Shown here one piece after another: positions 16,435 through 25,529 of a stretch of 64,000 nt of DNA. Source of the DNA: Nonomuraea turcica (lineage in GTDB: Bacteria; Actinomycetota; Actinomycetes; Streptosporangiales; Streptosporangiaceae); contig NZ_JAUZQF010000021.1 in assembly GCF_030718205.1 (NCBI RefSeq), forward strand, positions 149,911-213,910, in the 5' to 3' direction. Under the pieces are notes generated by a model. It did no database searches. It was given only the letters and a program-made list of their open reading frames with translations, and was not told where the DNA came from. How positions within the stretch are numbered: position 1 is the stretch's first letter; every line of letters starts with the position of its first letter. Position numbers and translations under genes: made by a program.

Positions 16435-17975
16435 ACACCGAGCCGCAGGTCATCGTGATCGGCGCGGGGCCGGTGGGGCAGAGTGCCGCGTTGTTGCTGG
16501 CCCGCTGGGGCATCCAGGTGCTGGTGCTGGACCGGCGGCCGGGGCGGGACGCGGGCGGGTCGCGCTCCATCTGCCAGCAGCGGGACGTGCTCGACGTCTG
16601 GGCCGCGGTGGGGGCGGGCAAGGTGGCCGAGGAGGGGCTGACCTGGACGACCGCCCGCACCTACTACCGCGACCGTGAGTTGTTCTCCTGGTCGTTCGAG
16701 CGGGAGGGCCCGATGCCCCCGTTCGTCAACATCTCGCAGGCGCGTACCGAGCAGATTCTCGACGAGGCCATCGCCGGGCAGCCGCTCATCGAGGTGCGCT
16801 GGAATCACGAGGCCACCGGGCTCACGCAGGACGCCTCCGGCGTCACGGTGCACTGCGGGCAGCGGTTGCTGCGGGCACCATACGTGCTGGTCTGCGCGGG
16901 AGCGCGGGCCCAGCAGGTACGCCAGTCGCTCGGCGTCACCTTCGACGGCGAGACGTTCGACGATCAGTTCCTGATCTGTGACATCAAGGCCGACCTGCCG
17001 GGCTGGGAGAGCGAGCGCCGTTTCTACTTCGATCCCATTTGGAATCCGGGACGGCAGGTGCTGATCCACCCGTGCCCAGGGGGCACGTTCAGGATCGACT
17101 GGCAGATCGCGCCCGACTTCATCCCAACGAAGACTGATATTTCGCGAAAAATCAGGCAAATCATTGGTGAGCGGCCCTACGAGCTGATCTGGCACAGCAC
17201 CTACCGCTTTCACTCCCGCATCGCCTCCCGCATGCGCGTCGGCCGGGTCCTGCTGGCCGGCGACTGCGCTCACCTGGTGGCCCCGTTCGGCGCGCGCGGG
17301 CTCAACTCCGGCGTGCCCGACGCTGAGAACGCGGCGTGGAAGCTGGCCTTCGTGCTCAACGGCTGGGCCGGGGACGGCCTGCTGGAGTCCTACCACGCCG
17401 AGCGGCACGCGGCCGCGCGGGAGAACCTCGAGGTCACCGCCGCCACCATGCGTTTTATCGCGCCCCGCAGCGTGGAGGAGCGGATGCACCGGCGGGCGGT
17501 GCTGGAGGGCGGGCTGGTCGCGGAGATCGACTCCGGGCGCTTCGCCGAGCCCTACTGGTATGTCGATTCCCCGTTGACCACGCCCGAGCCGACGCGGCCC
17601 TTCACGGGCAGGCCGCCCAAAGGCGCGTTGTGCCCGCCCGCGCCCGGTGTGATCCTGCCCGACGCGAGCATTCCGGGCGGGCGGCTGCGGGAGTTCTGCC
17701 GGGATGGATTTCTCGTACTTCTGGGTGATATGTGCGATTCGAGTTTGTTTGTGCAGGTCCTGGGCAAGGTCACTACGGCGCCGCTCGCCGTACGCGGGCT
17801 CGCGGAGATGGATGGGACCGGCTCGCTCACTGAAAGGCTTGGCGCCGGGCCTGAGGAGGCATGGGTCATCAGGCCCGACTCCCACATCGCCGCGATCATC
17901 CCCCACGCGGGTCCGGAGTCGGTGGCGGCCGCCCTGAGCCGTGCCATGGGCGGCTCACCTGACATGACCCCATAA
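16431..17975 (+). CDS. FAD-dependent aromatic monooxygenase (MhpA-like)
   Basis: A 514-residue flavoprotein hydroxylase of the PheA/MhpA group. Motifs: GxGxxG dinucleotide fold in IVIGAGPVGQSAALLLARWG (residues 8-27) and the FAD/NADPH motif VGRVLLAGDCAHLVAPFGAR. The C-terminal thioredoxin-like extension of phenol hydroxylases may be partly present (about 390-510). It likely hydroxylates a phenolic acid using NAD(P)H and O2. It starts within the stop of the MBL-fold gene and lies in the aromatic island, supporting a peripheral pathway feeding phenylacetate-type chemistry. Confidence 0.85.
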   Translation: MNTEPQVIVIGAGPVGQSAALLLARWGIQVLVLDRRPGRDAGGSRSICQQRDVLDVWAAVGAGKVAEEGLTWTTARTYYRDRELFSWSFEREGPMPPFVNISQARTEQILDEAIAGQPLIEVRWNHEATGLTQDASGVTVHCGQRLLRAPYVLVCAGARAQQVRQSLGVTFDGETFDDQFLICDIKADLPGWESERRFYFDPIWNPGRQVLIHPCPGGTFRIDWQIAPDFIPTKTDISRKIRQIIGERPYELIWHSTYRFHSRIASRMRVGRVLLAGDCAHLVAPFGARGLNSGVPDAENAAWKLAFVLNGWAGDGLLESYHAERHAAARENLEVTAATMRFIAPRSVEERMHRRAVLEGGLVAEIDSGRFAEPYWYVDSPLTTPEPTRPFTGRPPKGALCPPAPGVILPDASIPGGRLREFCRDGFLVLLGDMCDSSLFVQVLGKVTTAPLAVRGLAEMDGTGSLTERLGAGPEEAWVIRPDSHIAAIIPHAGPESVAAALSRAMGGSPDMTP

Positions 17976-17989
17976 GAGGAGGGAACTGC

Positions 17990-19423
17990 GTGACTGGCCG
18001 GAGCTCGTTTCTGATCGTTGCGAACCGCTTGCCGGTGGACAGGACGATCGAGCCTGACGGAACGGCCTCGTGGCGCAGGAGCCCCGGCGGGCTCGTCACC
18101 GCGATCGCGCCGGTGATGCAACGCCGCCACGGAGCGTGGGCCGGCTGGCACGGGGCGCCCGACGAGAAGCTGGAGCCGTTCGAGCAGGGCGGCATGAACT
18201 TGATCCCGGTCCCGCTGTCGGCCCGCGAGGTGGAGCTCTATTACGAGGGCTTCTCCAACGCCACGCTGTGGCCGCTCTACCACGACGTCGTGGCGCCGCC
18301 GGTGTTCGACAGGGAGATGTGGGAGACCTACCGGGAGGTCAACGAGCGCTTCGCCAACGCCGCCGCCGACGCGGCCGAGGAAGGCGCGGTCGTCTGGGTG
18401 CAGGACTATCAGCTCCAGCTGGTGCCTGCCATGCTGCGCAGGCTCAGGCCCGACCTGCGGATCGGGTTCTTCCTGCACATCCCCTTCCCGCCGGTCGAGT
18501 TGTTCTGGCGGCTGCCGTGGCGCAAGGAGCTGGTCGAAGGGCTGCTCGGGGCCGACCTGGTGGGCTTCCAGCTGCCCGGCGGTGCCTCCAACTTCCGCAG
18601 GCTGTGCCGGCGGCTGCTGGGGCTGCCGTACAAGGGCAACGAGATCTTCCTCGACGACCGTATCGTCCAGACGCAGGCGTTCCCGATCTCCGTGGACTTC
18701 GGGCAGCTCGACTCACTGGTACGCGAGTCCAGCGTCGTGGCGCGGGCCAAGGAGATCAGGGTGGAGCTCGGCGACCCCGAGCACGTGCTGCTCGGCGTGG
18801 ACCGCCTGGACTACACCAAGGGGATCGGCCAGCGGCTCGAGGCGTTCGGCGAGCTGCTGAAGGACGGGCGGCTGCAGTCGGGCGAGGCGGTTTTCGTGCA
18901 GATCGCCACGCCGAGCAGGGAGCGGGTGGAGGAATACCGCCGGCTGCGCGACGACATCGAGCTGCAGGTGGGGCGGATCAACGGCGAGCACGCGCAGCTC
19001 GGCTACCAGCCGATCGTGTACTTCCACCAGTCCTACGACCACGAGGAGCTGGCCGCGCTGTATCTCGCCGCCGACGTCATGGTCGTGACCCCGCTGCGCG
19101 ACGGGATGAACCTGGTGGCCAAGGAGTACATCTCCTGCCATCACGACCTGCACGGCGCGCTGGTGCTCAGCGAGTTCGCCGGGGCCGCCGACGAGCTGCG
19201 CCAGGCCTATCTGGTCAATCCGTACGACGTCGAGGACGTCAAACGGCAGATGCTGGCCGCGATGCGGGCCACGCCGCACGAGCTGGCCCGGCGGATGCGT
19301 ACGATGCGCCGCCGGGTCGCCACCTACGACGTGGACCGCTGGGCGAGCGAGTTTCTCACTGCCCTGGAGTCACCTGCTTCAGCGACTTCCACGCGTCGTA
19401 GCGCTTCCTGGCGGTCCGGTTGA
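17990..19423 (+). CDS. otsA: trehalose-6-phosphate synthase (GT20)
   Basis: A 477-residue enzyme making trehalose-6-phosphate from UDP- or ADP-glucose and glucose-6-phosphate. Family motifs: VANRLPVDR at the N-terminus, WVQDYQLQLVP, FFLHIPFPP, GVDRLDYTKGI and VVTPLRDGMNLVAKEY. No phosphatase domain is fused and no otsB gene is nearby. The last 20 residues (Ser/Arg-rich) lie in the 68-bp overlap with the convergent DUF4235 gene and look poorly conserved. The GTG start is 14 bp after the monooxygenase stop. Confidence 0.95.
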   Translation: MTGRSSFLIVANRLPVDRTIEPDGTASWRRSPGGLVTAIAPVMQRRHGAWAGWHGAPDEKLEPFEQGGMNLIPVPLSAREVELYYEGFSNATLWPLYHDVVAPPVFDREMWETYREVNERFANAAADAAEEGAVVWVQDYQLQLVPAMLRRLRPDLRIGFFLHIPFPPVELFWRLPWRKELVEGLLGADLVGFQLPGGASNFRRLCRRLLGLPYKGNEIFLDDRIVQTQAFPISVDFGQLDSLVRESSVVARAKEIRVELGDPEHVLLGVDRLDYTKGIGQRLEAFGELLKDGRLQSGEAVFVQIATPSRERVEEYRRLRDDIELQVGRINGEHAQLGYQPIVYFHQSYDHEELAALYLAADVMVVTPLRDGMNLVAKEYISCHHDLHGALVLSEFAGAADELRQAYLVNPYDVEDVKRQMLAAMRATPHELARRMRTMRRRVATYDVDRWASEFLTALESPASATSTRRSASWRSG

Positions 19424-19658
19424 CCACGATCTGCGCCACGGACATGCCCACGCCCATGAGCACGGCGTAGCCGATGGCCTCGCCCATGCTGACCTCGGGT
19501 GACTCGCTGTCGACCGGCGGCTCCTTGCCGGTCGTCTTCACCCAGACGAACCCGAGGAGCTTTTTCATCGCCCACCCGGTCACCAGACCCACGAGGCCGC
19601 CGATGATCCGCCAGGCCACGTCGGGCTTGTCGTCCGCCATCCCGATCTCCTTCCCCAT
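19356..19658 (-). CDS. DUF4235 membrane protein
   Basis: A 100-residue protein with two hydrophobic segments (about 16-36 and 60-81) matching DUF4235, a small actinobacterial membrane family of unknown role. WRIIGGLVGLVTGWAMKKLLG and MGEAIGYAVLMGVGMSVAQIV are the membrane stretches; NRTARKRYDAWK is the cytosolic tail. A later ATG (MADDKPD) is an alternative start. It converges on otsA with a 68-bp coding overlap and is divergent from valS. Confidence 0.85.
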   Translation of the reverse strand: MGKEIGMADDKPDVAWRIIGGLVGLVTGWAMKKLLGFVWVKTTGKEPPVDSESPEVSMGEAIGYAVLMGVGMSVAQIVVNRTARKRYDAWKSLKQVTPGQ

Positions 19659-19718
19659 ATGTAACGAACACTAGTCTCTACCGCTTGTGGCGCCCGTGAA
19701 GCCGTACCATAAGGAGGC

Positions 19719-22217
19719 ATGACTCAGGAGCGCCTACGCCATGCATCCATGCCCCAAAAGCCGACCCTTGACGGCTTGGAGCAGGTATGGGTAGCTCGCT
19801 GGGAGGCCGACGGCACCTACCGCTTCGACCGGTCCAAGCCGCGCGATCAGGTCTACTCGATCGACACGCCGCCGCCGACCGTGTCCGGGTCGCTGCACGT
19901 CGGTCATGTCTTCTCCTACACCCAAACCGACATCATGGCCCGCTATCAGCGGATGATCGGTAAGGCGGTCTTCTACCCCATCGGCTGGGACGACAACGGC
20001 CTGCCCACGGAGCGGCGGGTGCAGAACGTCTACGGCGTGCGGTGCGACCCGTCGCTCCCGTACGACCCGGACTTCCTTCCACCGGACAAGCCCGGCAAAC
20101 GCGAGGTCTCGATCTCGCGGCGCAACTTCGTGGAGCTGTGCCACAAGCTGACCGCGATCGACGAGCAGGCGTTCGAGGAGATGTGGCGGCGGGTCGGCCT
20201 GTCGGTGGACTGGTCGCTGCTCTACACGACGATCAGCGACGAGGCGCGGGCGGTCTCGCAGCGGGCGTTCCTGCGCAACCTGGCGCGCGGCGAGGCCTAC
20301 CTGGCCGAGGCGCCGACGTTGTGGGACGTCAGCTTCCGCACCGCCGTCGCGCAGGCGGAGCTGGAGGACCGGGAGTGGCCCGGCGCCTTCCACCGGATCT
20401 CGTTCTACGGCGAGAAGGGCCCGGTCTGGATCGAGACGACCAGGCCCGAGCTGATCCCGGCGTGCGTGGCGCTGGTCGCGCACCCCGACGACGAGCGCTA
20501 CCAGGAGCTGTTCGGCACGTCGGTGCTGACGCCGCTGTTCGGGGTCGAGGTGCCGGTGCTGGCGCACCACCTGGCCGAGCCGGACAAGGGCTCGGGCATC
20601 GCGATGATCTGTACGTTCGGCGACATCACCGACGTCACCTGGTGGCGGGAGCTGCGGCTGCCTATCCGGCCGGTCATCGGCTGGGACGGGCGGCTGCTGC
20701 CCGTGCCGCCGGAGGGCGTGGACGCGGAGCCTTACAAGGAGCTGGCCGGCAAGACGGTGCACAGCGCGCGCGAGCGGATCGTGGAGCTGCTGCGCGAGTC
20801 CGGCGACCTCGAGGGCGAGCCGCGGCCGGTTACGCGGACGGTGAAGTTCTACGAGAAGGGCGACAAGCCGCTCGAGATCGTCACCACCCGCCAGTGGTAC
20901 ATCCGCAACGGTGGCAGGGACGAGGAGCTGCGCCAGCAGCTGCTGGCGCGCGGGCGGGAGCTGCGATGGCACCCGCCGCACATGCGGGTGCGTTTCGACA
21001 ACTGGGTCGAGGGGCTCACCGGCGACTGGCTGATCTCCCGCCAGCGCTTCTTCGGCGTGCCGTTCCCGGTGTGGTATCCGGTCGACGAGTCCGGGCAGCC
21101 GGTCCACGACGCGCCGATCGTGCCGACCGAGGACACGCTGCCGATCGACCCGTCCTCCGACGTGCCGCCCGGCTACACCGAGGACCAGCGCGGCGTGCCC
21201 GGCGGGTTCATGGCCGACCCGGACGTCATGGACACCTGGGCCACCTCGTCGCTGACGCCGCAGATCGCCGGCCGCTGGGAGAGCGACGACGACCTGTTCA
21301 AGCGGGTCTTCCCCGCGGACCTGCGGCCGCAGGCCCACGAGATCATCCGCACCTGGCTGTTCTCGACCGTGGTCAGGTCGCACGACGAGTTCGGCGGGCT
21401 GCCGTGGAGCGACGTCGCGATCTCCGGGTGGATCCTCGACCCCGACCGCAAGAAGATGTCCAAGTCCAAGGGCAACGTGGTCACGCCCATGGACCTGCTG
21501 GAGCAGCACGGCTCCGACGCCGTGCGCTACTGGGCGGCCAACGGGCGCTACGGCGTGGACACCGCGTTCGACGTCGGGCAGCTCAAGATCGGGCGGCGGC
21601 TCGCCATCAAGATCCTCAACGCGTCCAAGTTCGTGCTCGGCCTGGCCGAGAGCGACGGTGAGGTCACCGAGCCGCTCGACCTGTCGATGCTGGCGGCGCT
21701 GTCGGAGGCCGTGCGCGAGGCCGGCGAGGCGTTCGAGGCCTACGACCACACCCGGGCGCTGGAGGCCGTGGAGCGCTTCTTCTGGGCGTTCTGCGATGAC
21801 TATCTGGAGCTGGTCAAGGCGCGGGCCTACGACGGGTCCGCCTCCGCCCACGCGGCGCTGCGGCAGGCGCTCGACGTGCTGCTGCGGCTGTTCGCGCCGT
21901 TCCTGCCGTTCGTGACCGAAGAGGTGTGGTCCTGGTGGCGGGAGGGCTCGGTGCACCGTGCGCCGTGGCCCGCCGCCGAGCCCGGGACGGGGAACCCGGC
22001 GGTGCTCGCCGTGGCCTCGGACGTGCTCCGGCGGGTGCGCAAGGCCAAGTCGGAGGCCAAGCTGTCGATGCGGGCCGAGGTGTCCCGGCTGACGGTCACG
22101 GGCCCTGAGGCGGAGCTCGTGCGGCAGGCGCAGGACGATCTGTGCGCGGCGGGCAACGTTGAGGAGTTCGTGCTCGACCACGGTGACGAGCTGACGGTCG
22201 AGGTGCACCTGAGCTGA
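19719..22217 (+). CDS. valS: valyl-tRNA synthetase
   Basis: An 832-residue class I aminoacyl-tRNA synthetase charging tRNA-Val. The HIGH-type motif is HVGH (60-63) in PPPTVSGSLHVGHVF, the signature KMSKS sits at 579-583, and the editing domain shows TTRPELIPACVALVAHPDD. The length is short for ValS because the long C-terminal coiled coil is reduced, as in some actinobacterial or archaeal-type enzymes. The ATG at 19719 follows AAGGAGG. It is a single gene, closed by the hairpin at 22223-22245. Confidence 0.95.
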   Translation: MTQERLRHASMPQKPTLDGLEQVWVARWEADGTYRFDRSKPRDQVYSIDTPPPTVSGSLHVGHVFSYTQTDIMARYQRMIGKAVFYPIGWDDNGLPTERRVQNVYGVRCDPSLPYDPDFLPPDKPGKREVSISRRNFVELCHKLTAIDEQAFEEMWRRVGLSVDWSLLYTTISDEARAVSQRAFLRNLARGEAYLAEAPTLWDVSFRTAVAQAELEDREWPGAFHRISFYGEKGPVWIETTRPELIPACVALVAHPDDERYQELFGTSVLTPLFGVEVPVLAHHLAEPDKGSGIAMICTFGDITDVTWWRELRLPIRPVIGWDGRLLPVPPEGVDAEPYKELAGKTVHSARERIVELLRESGDLEGEPRPVTRTVKFYEKGDKPLEIVTTRQWYIRNGGRDEELRQQLLARGRELRWHPPHMRVRFDNWVEGLTGDWLISRQRFFGVPFPVWYPVDESGQPVHDAPIVPTEDTLPIDPSSDVPPGYTEDQRGVPGGFMADPDVMDTWATSSLTPQIAGRWESDDDLFKRVFPADLRPQAHEIIRTWLFSTVVRSHDEFGGLPWSDVAISGWILDPDRKKMSKSKGNVVTPMDLLEQHGSDAVRYWAANGRYGVDTAFDVGQLKIGRRLAIKILNASKFVLGLAESDGEVTEPLDLSMLAALSEAVREAGEAFEAYDHTRALEAVERFFWAFCDDYLELVKARAYDGSASAHAALRQALDVLLRLFAPFLPFVTEEVWSWWREGSVHRAPWPAAEPGTGNPAVLAVASDVLRRVRKAKSEAKLSMRAEVSRLTVTGPEAELVRQAQDDLCAAGNVEEFVLDHGDELTVEVHLS

Positions 22218-22222
22218 CGCCC

Positions 22223-22245
22223 GGGGGGACGCGCGGCGTCCCCCC
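22223..22245. terminator. bidirectional terminator hairpin
   Basis: GGGGGGACGC pairs with GCGTCCCCCC around a GCG loop (10-bp perfect stem), filling the 31-bp gap between valS and the convergent regulator gene. Confidence 0.88.
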
Positions 22246-22248
22246 GCT

Positions 22249-22767
22249 TCAGCTGTCGCGGCTCACGTCCCGGTGGAGCGCCACGAACAGCGAGTACGCC
22301 TCCCCGTCCGGCGGCGGTCGCCGGTCGCGGAAGTCGTCGAAAACCTCCTGCAGCCGCTCCAGCAGCTCGCCGAGGCCTTCGGCGGTGAGCCTGAGTCCCA
22401 GCCTGGTGAAATGGCCCTCCTCGACGTCGACGAGTTTGAGCTCCTCCAGGAAGGCGTCCAGCATCGCCGCCTTGGCGCCGATGACGCCGCTCTCGCGGAC
22501 GTCCATCTCCCAGGACTTGCCCGTGGCGCGGTAGGGGATCTCGGTCGAGCCGCGCGGGCCGGGGCGGCTGGGCTCGGCGGCCAGGAACTCCGTCTCGACC
22601 AGCTTGCGCACGTGGTGAAGCGTGGTGGCGGGGTTGGCGCCGAGCCGCTGGGCGATCTCCTTGTTGGTCAACGCCTGGTCGAGGCAGAGCCGCAGGATGC
22701 GCAGGCGGATGGCCGAGGCCAGGGCGCGGGCCTCCGCCTCGGTGGCCGGGCGGCGTTTGTTGCCCAT
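22249..22767 (-). CDS. ArsR-type winged-helix regulator
   Basis: A 172-residue regulator. The N-terminal HTH (about 12-75) has LASAIRLRILRLCLDQALT then NKEIAQRLGANPATTLHHVRKLVE. The C-terminal helical part is not a typical metal-sensor domain and contains no Cys pair, so it is probably not a metal sensor; such domains often pair with drug exporters. Divergent from the MFS gene; the palindrome at 22787-22804 between them is its likely operator and would also allow autoregulation. Confidence 0.85.
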   Translation of the reverse strand: MGNKRRPATEAEARALASAIRLRILRLCLDQALTNKEIAQRLGANPATTLHHVRKLVETEFLAAEPSRPGPRGSTEIPYRATGKSWEMDVRESGVIGAKAAMLDAFLEELKLVDVEEGHFTRLGLRLTAEGLGELLERLQEVFDDFRDRRPPPDGEAYSLFVALHRDVSRDS

Positions 22768-22786
22768 GGCACGCCAGCCTACAACT

Positions 22787-22804
22787 GATTGACATTTATC
22801 AATC
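22787..22804. promoter_or_regulatory. operator palindrome overlapping the MFS promoter
   Basis: GATTGA-CATTTA-TCAATC is a perfect 6-bp inverted repeat with a 6-nt spacer. It contains TTGACA (22789-22794), a consensus -35. A 17-nt spacer leads to GATCGT (22812-22817) and the predicted transcript starts at or next to the GTG at 22825. Binding would block the exporter promoter. Confidence 0.7.
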
Positions 22805-22824
22805 GGTCATGGATCGTCTACCCC

Positions 22825-24057
22825 GTGAGCTTGTTGCGCGATCACGACTTCCGCGGGTTGTTCCTGGCCGACAGCGCCAGCCAGGCGGGCGCCCAAATCC
22901 TCCTGCTGGCCCTGCCGCTGGTCGCGGTGTCGGCGCTGCGGGCCTCGGAGTTCGAGGTGGGGCTGCTGGCCGCGTGCCAGACGCTGGCGTTCGTGCTGAT
23001 CGGGCTGCCCGCGGGAGCGATCGTGGACCGGTTGCGCAAACGCGTCGTCATGGTCGTCGCCGACTGGGCGCGGGCCGCGGCGCTCGCGTCGGTGCCGCTG
23101 GCGTGGTGGCTGGACGCGCTGACGATCCACCAGCTGTACGCGGTGGCGCTCGTGCTCGGGGTGTTCACCGTGTTCTTCGACGTGGCCTACCAGAGCTACC
23201 TGCCGCACCTGGTCGGGCGGGAGCGGCTCGTGGCGGGCAACTCCTCGCTGGAGATCGTGCGCACGGTGGCCCAGCTCGGCGGACCCAGCGCGGGCGGCTA
23301 CCTGATCCAGTTCCTCACCGCGCCCTTCGCGCTGAGCGTCACCGTGGCCGGGTTCGTCTGGTCGGCGCTGTGCCTGGGGAGGATCCGCAAGCGCGAGGAG
23401 CGCCAGGAGGCGCGCCGTGGCCACCTGGGCCGGGAGATCGCCGAAGGCGTCAGATTCGTGCTCGGGCACCCGCTGCTGCGCCGCATCACGGCCTGCACCG
23501 CCACCTCGAACCTGTTCTCGGCGATGGCCTTCCCGATGGTCCTGCTGTTGCTGGCCAGGGAGCTTGGGCTGGCCGCGGGCACGATCGGGCTGCTCATGGC
23601 CGCGGGTGGGGTCGGCGGGCTTGCCGGCGCGCTGGTCAACGCCAGGATCGCCCGGTGGCTCGGGCAGGGGCCGACGATGTGGGTGGCCATCGCGCTGCCC
23701 GCGCCGCTGACGTTCGTGTTGCCGTGGCTGGAGGCCGACTGGCGCCTCCTGCTGTTCGGGCTGTACGAATTCGGCGTCGGGGCCTCCGTGGTGGTCTACA
23801 ACGTCACCCAGCTCAGCTTCCGCCAGGCCATCACGCCCGAGCCGCTGCTCGGCCGGATGAACGCCACCATCCGCTTCGCCGTCTGGGGGACGATGCCGCT
23901 GGGCGGAGTGATCGGTGGCGTGCTGGGCGAGGTGATCGGGGTGCGGAACACGCTCCTGGTGGCAGCGCTCGGGGGCTGCCTGGCGTTCCTGTGGCTGGTC
24001 ACCTCGCCCCTGCGCTCGATGCGCGAGCTGCCCGTACCGGCGAGCGCCGGTCCGTAG
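22825..24057 (+). CDS. MFS exporter, macrolide/multidrug-type
   Basis: A 410-residue MFS permease with about 12 membrane segments, resembling the MefA/enterobactin-exporter-like branch (FRGLFLADSASQAGAQI at the N-terminus; DRLRKRVVMVVADWAR after segment 2). GTG at 22825 is preferred because the longer frame would start with TTG inside the operator and -35 box. Expression is probably repressed by the divergent ArsR-type regulator and relieved by a substrate; the substrate is unknown. Confidence 0.85.
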   Translation: MSLLRDHDFRGLFLADSASQAGAQILLLALPLVAVSALRASEFEVGLLAACQTLAFVLIGLPAGAIVDRLRKRVVMVVADWARAAALASVPLAWWLDALTIHQLYAVALVLGVFTVFFDVAYQSYLPHLVGRERLVAGNSSLEIVRTVAQLGGPSAGGYLIQFLTAPFALSVTVAGFVWSALCLGRIRKREERQEARRGHLGREIAEGVRFVLGHPLLRRITACTATSNLFSAMAFPMVLLLLARELGLAAGTIGLLMAAGGVGGLAGALVNARIARWLGQGPTMWVAIALPAPLTFVLPWLEADWRLLLFGLYEFGVGASVVVYNVTQLSFRQAITPEPLLGRMNATIRFAVWGTMPLGGVIGGVLGEVIGVRNTLLVAALGGCLAFLWLVTSPLRSMRELPVPASAGP

Positions 24058-24172
24058 TCGCCCACCCCGGATCCGGTTCCGCCGGGCCCGATCGTAGGCC
24101 GTCGGCCGGTTGTGAGCCGCAGCGGCGATTATCGGCGCGCATCCGCGGCCCGGACGTGCCAGTCTTGAACAC

Positions 24173-25435
24173 GTGCTGCCGGACCGCCCAACCAAACTCG
24201 TGCCGCCCGTGCTGGCCAGGATGGCCGCGTGGTGCGTGTGCCTGATCCTCGTCGGCGTGGTCGTCTATTTCTTCGCCCTGGTCATCGCCCGGCTCACGTT
24301 CGTGGCGCTGCCGGTGGCGATCGCGCTGCTGCTGACCGCGCTGCTGTTCCCGTTGACCAACCGCCTGCGGAAGGCGGGCATACGGCCGATCTACGCCACG
24401 TGGATCACCATGGTGGTGGCCCTGGCCGTGCTCATCGGCACCGGCTGGCTGGTCGGGGCGCGGGCCAGCGAGGAGTTCCCCAACCTGGTCAGGCAGGTGC
24501 AGGCGACCGCTCGCGACGTGCAGCACTGGCTGATCACCGGTCCGCTGCACCTCGAGCAGGCGCAGATCACGGCGTACGTCGACGAGCTCGCCAAGATCGT
24601 CGACACGCAACGCCAGGCCATCGGCGGCACCGTGCTGAGCGCCGGCGCGGCCGCCCTCGAGGTGCTCGCGTCCATAGTGCTCCTGTTGTTCGTGACGTTC
24701 TTCCTGCTCAAGGACGGCGACCGGATCTGGGCGTGGTTCCTGAGGGGATTCGGCCGGATGGCGCCGCGCGTGGACCGGGCGGGGCGGGCCGCGTGGCTCA
24801 CGCTCTCCCACTACGTGCAGGGCACCGTGGCGGTGGCCGCGGTGCACGGGCTGATCATGGGCATCGTGCTGGCCGGCATGGGGGTGCCCCTGTGGGCGCC
24901 GCTGGCGGTGCTGATCTTCTTCGCCAGCTTCATCCCGATCGTCGGCATCTTCTTCGCCGGCGCGGTGGCCACGCTCGTCACGCTGGGTGCTAAGGGGCTC
25001 GTGCTCGCGCTGGTCTTCCTCGGGATCCTCATCGTGGAGCAGCAGCTGGAAAACCATGTGCTGCAGCCGCTCATCGTGGGGCGGGCGCTCAACTTCCATC
25101 CGCTGGCGATCATCCTGGTGCTGTCCATCGGGGGCATCCTGGCGGGCATCGCCGGGGCGGCCGTGGCCGTGCCGGTGGCGGCGGTGCTCTACCGGGCCCT
25201 GCCGGAGCTCAGGCACGAGCCGCCGGCCCTGCCGCCGCCGCCCGAGGACCATGTCGAGCCACCGCCCGGCGGCGAGCCGCCGCGCCCTGCACCCGGGCCT
25301 GCACCCCGGCCTGTTCCCGCAGAGGACACGCCGCCCGCGGCACGGCCGCCTTCGGCCGGCGGGACCCCTCCCGCGGGCGGAACTCGGTCGGAGCACGAAC
25401 GCGGAACGGGCACAGCGCGCACCGAAGACGCGTAA
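24173..25435 (+). CDS. AI-2E family transporter (PerM-like) with Pro-rich tail
   Basis: A 420-residue membrane protein of the AI-2E/PerM family, with about 7-8 hydrophobic segments between residues 15 and 345. The conserved region GTVAVAAVHGLIMGIVLAGMG and, further on, VEQQLENHVLQPLIVGRAL are family hallmarks. Residues about 345-420 form a Pro/Ala/Gly-rich cytosolic tail of low complexity. Members export AI-2 in a few bacteria and act as Na/Li-H antiporters in others; the substrate here is unknown. The start is GTG. Confidence 0.88.
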   Translation: MLPDRPTKLVPPVLARMAAWCVCLILVGVVVYFFALVIARLTFVALPVAIALLLTALLFPLTNRLRKAGIRPIYATWITMVVALAVLIGTGWLVGARASEEFPNLVRQVQATARDVQHWLITGPLHLEQAQITAYVDELAKIVDTQRQAIGGTVLSAGAAALEVLASIVLLLFVTFFLLKDGDRIWAWFLRGFGRMAPRVDRAGRAAWLTLSHYVQGTVAVAAVHGLIMGIVLAGMGVPLWAPLAVLIFFASFIPIVGIFFAGAVATLVTLGAKGLVLALVFLGILIVEQQLENHVLQPLIVGRALNFHPLAIILVLSIGGILAGIAGAAVAVPVAAVLYRALPELRHEPPALPPPPEDHVEPPPGGEPPRPAPGPAPRPVPAEDTPPAARPPSAGGTPPAGGTRSEHERGTGTARTEDA

Positions 25436-25529
25436 GGCATGGGCGTGGCGCGTGCCGTGGACGGCCGGTGTGAGGCGGAGCGCGGACCCGGGACGGGCAG
25501 GGCCGGGACACGGAGTAACCTCGTCACCC

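Noticed and set aside
19734..22208. 824-codon open frame antisense to valS
   Set aside because: High-GC coding sequence leaves long stop-free antisense frames. The product is Arg/His/Gly/Pro-rich with no recognisable domain, while the sense strand encodes a full valyl-tRNA synthetase.
22789..22824. earlier TTG start for the MFS exporter
   Set aside because: This codon lies inside the operator and -35 box; GTG at 22825 fits the promoter and the protein family.
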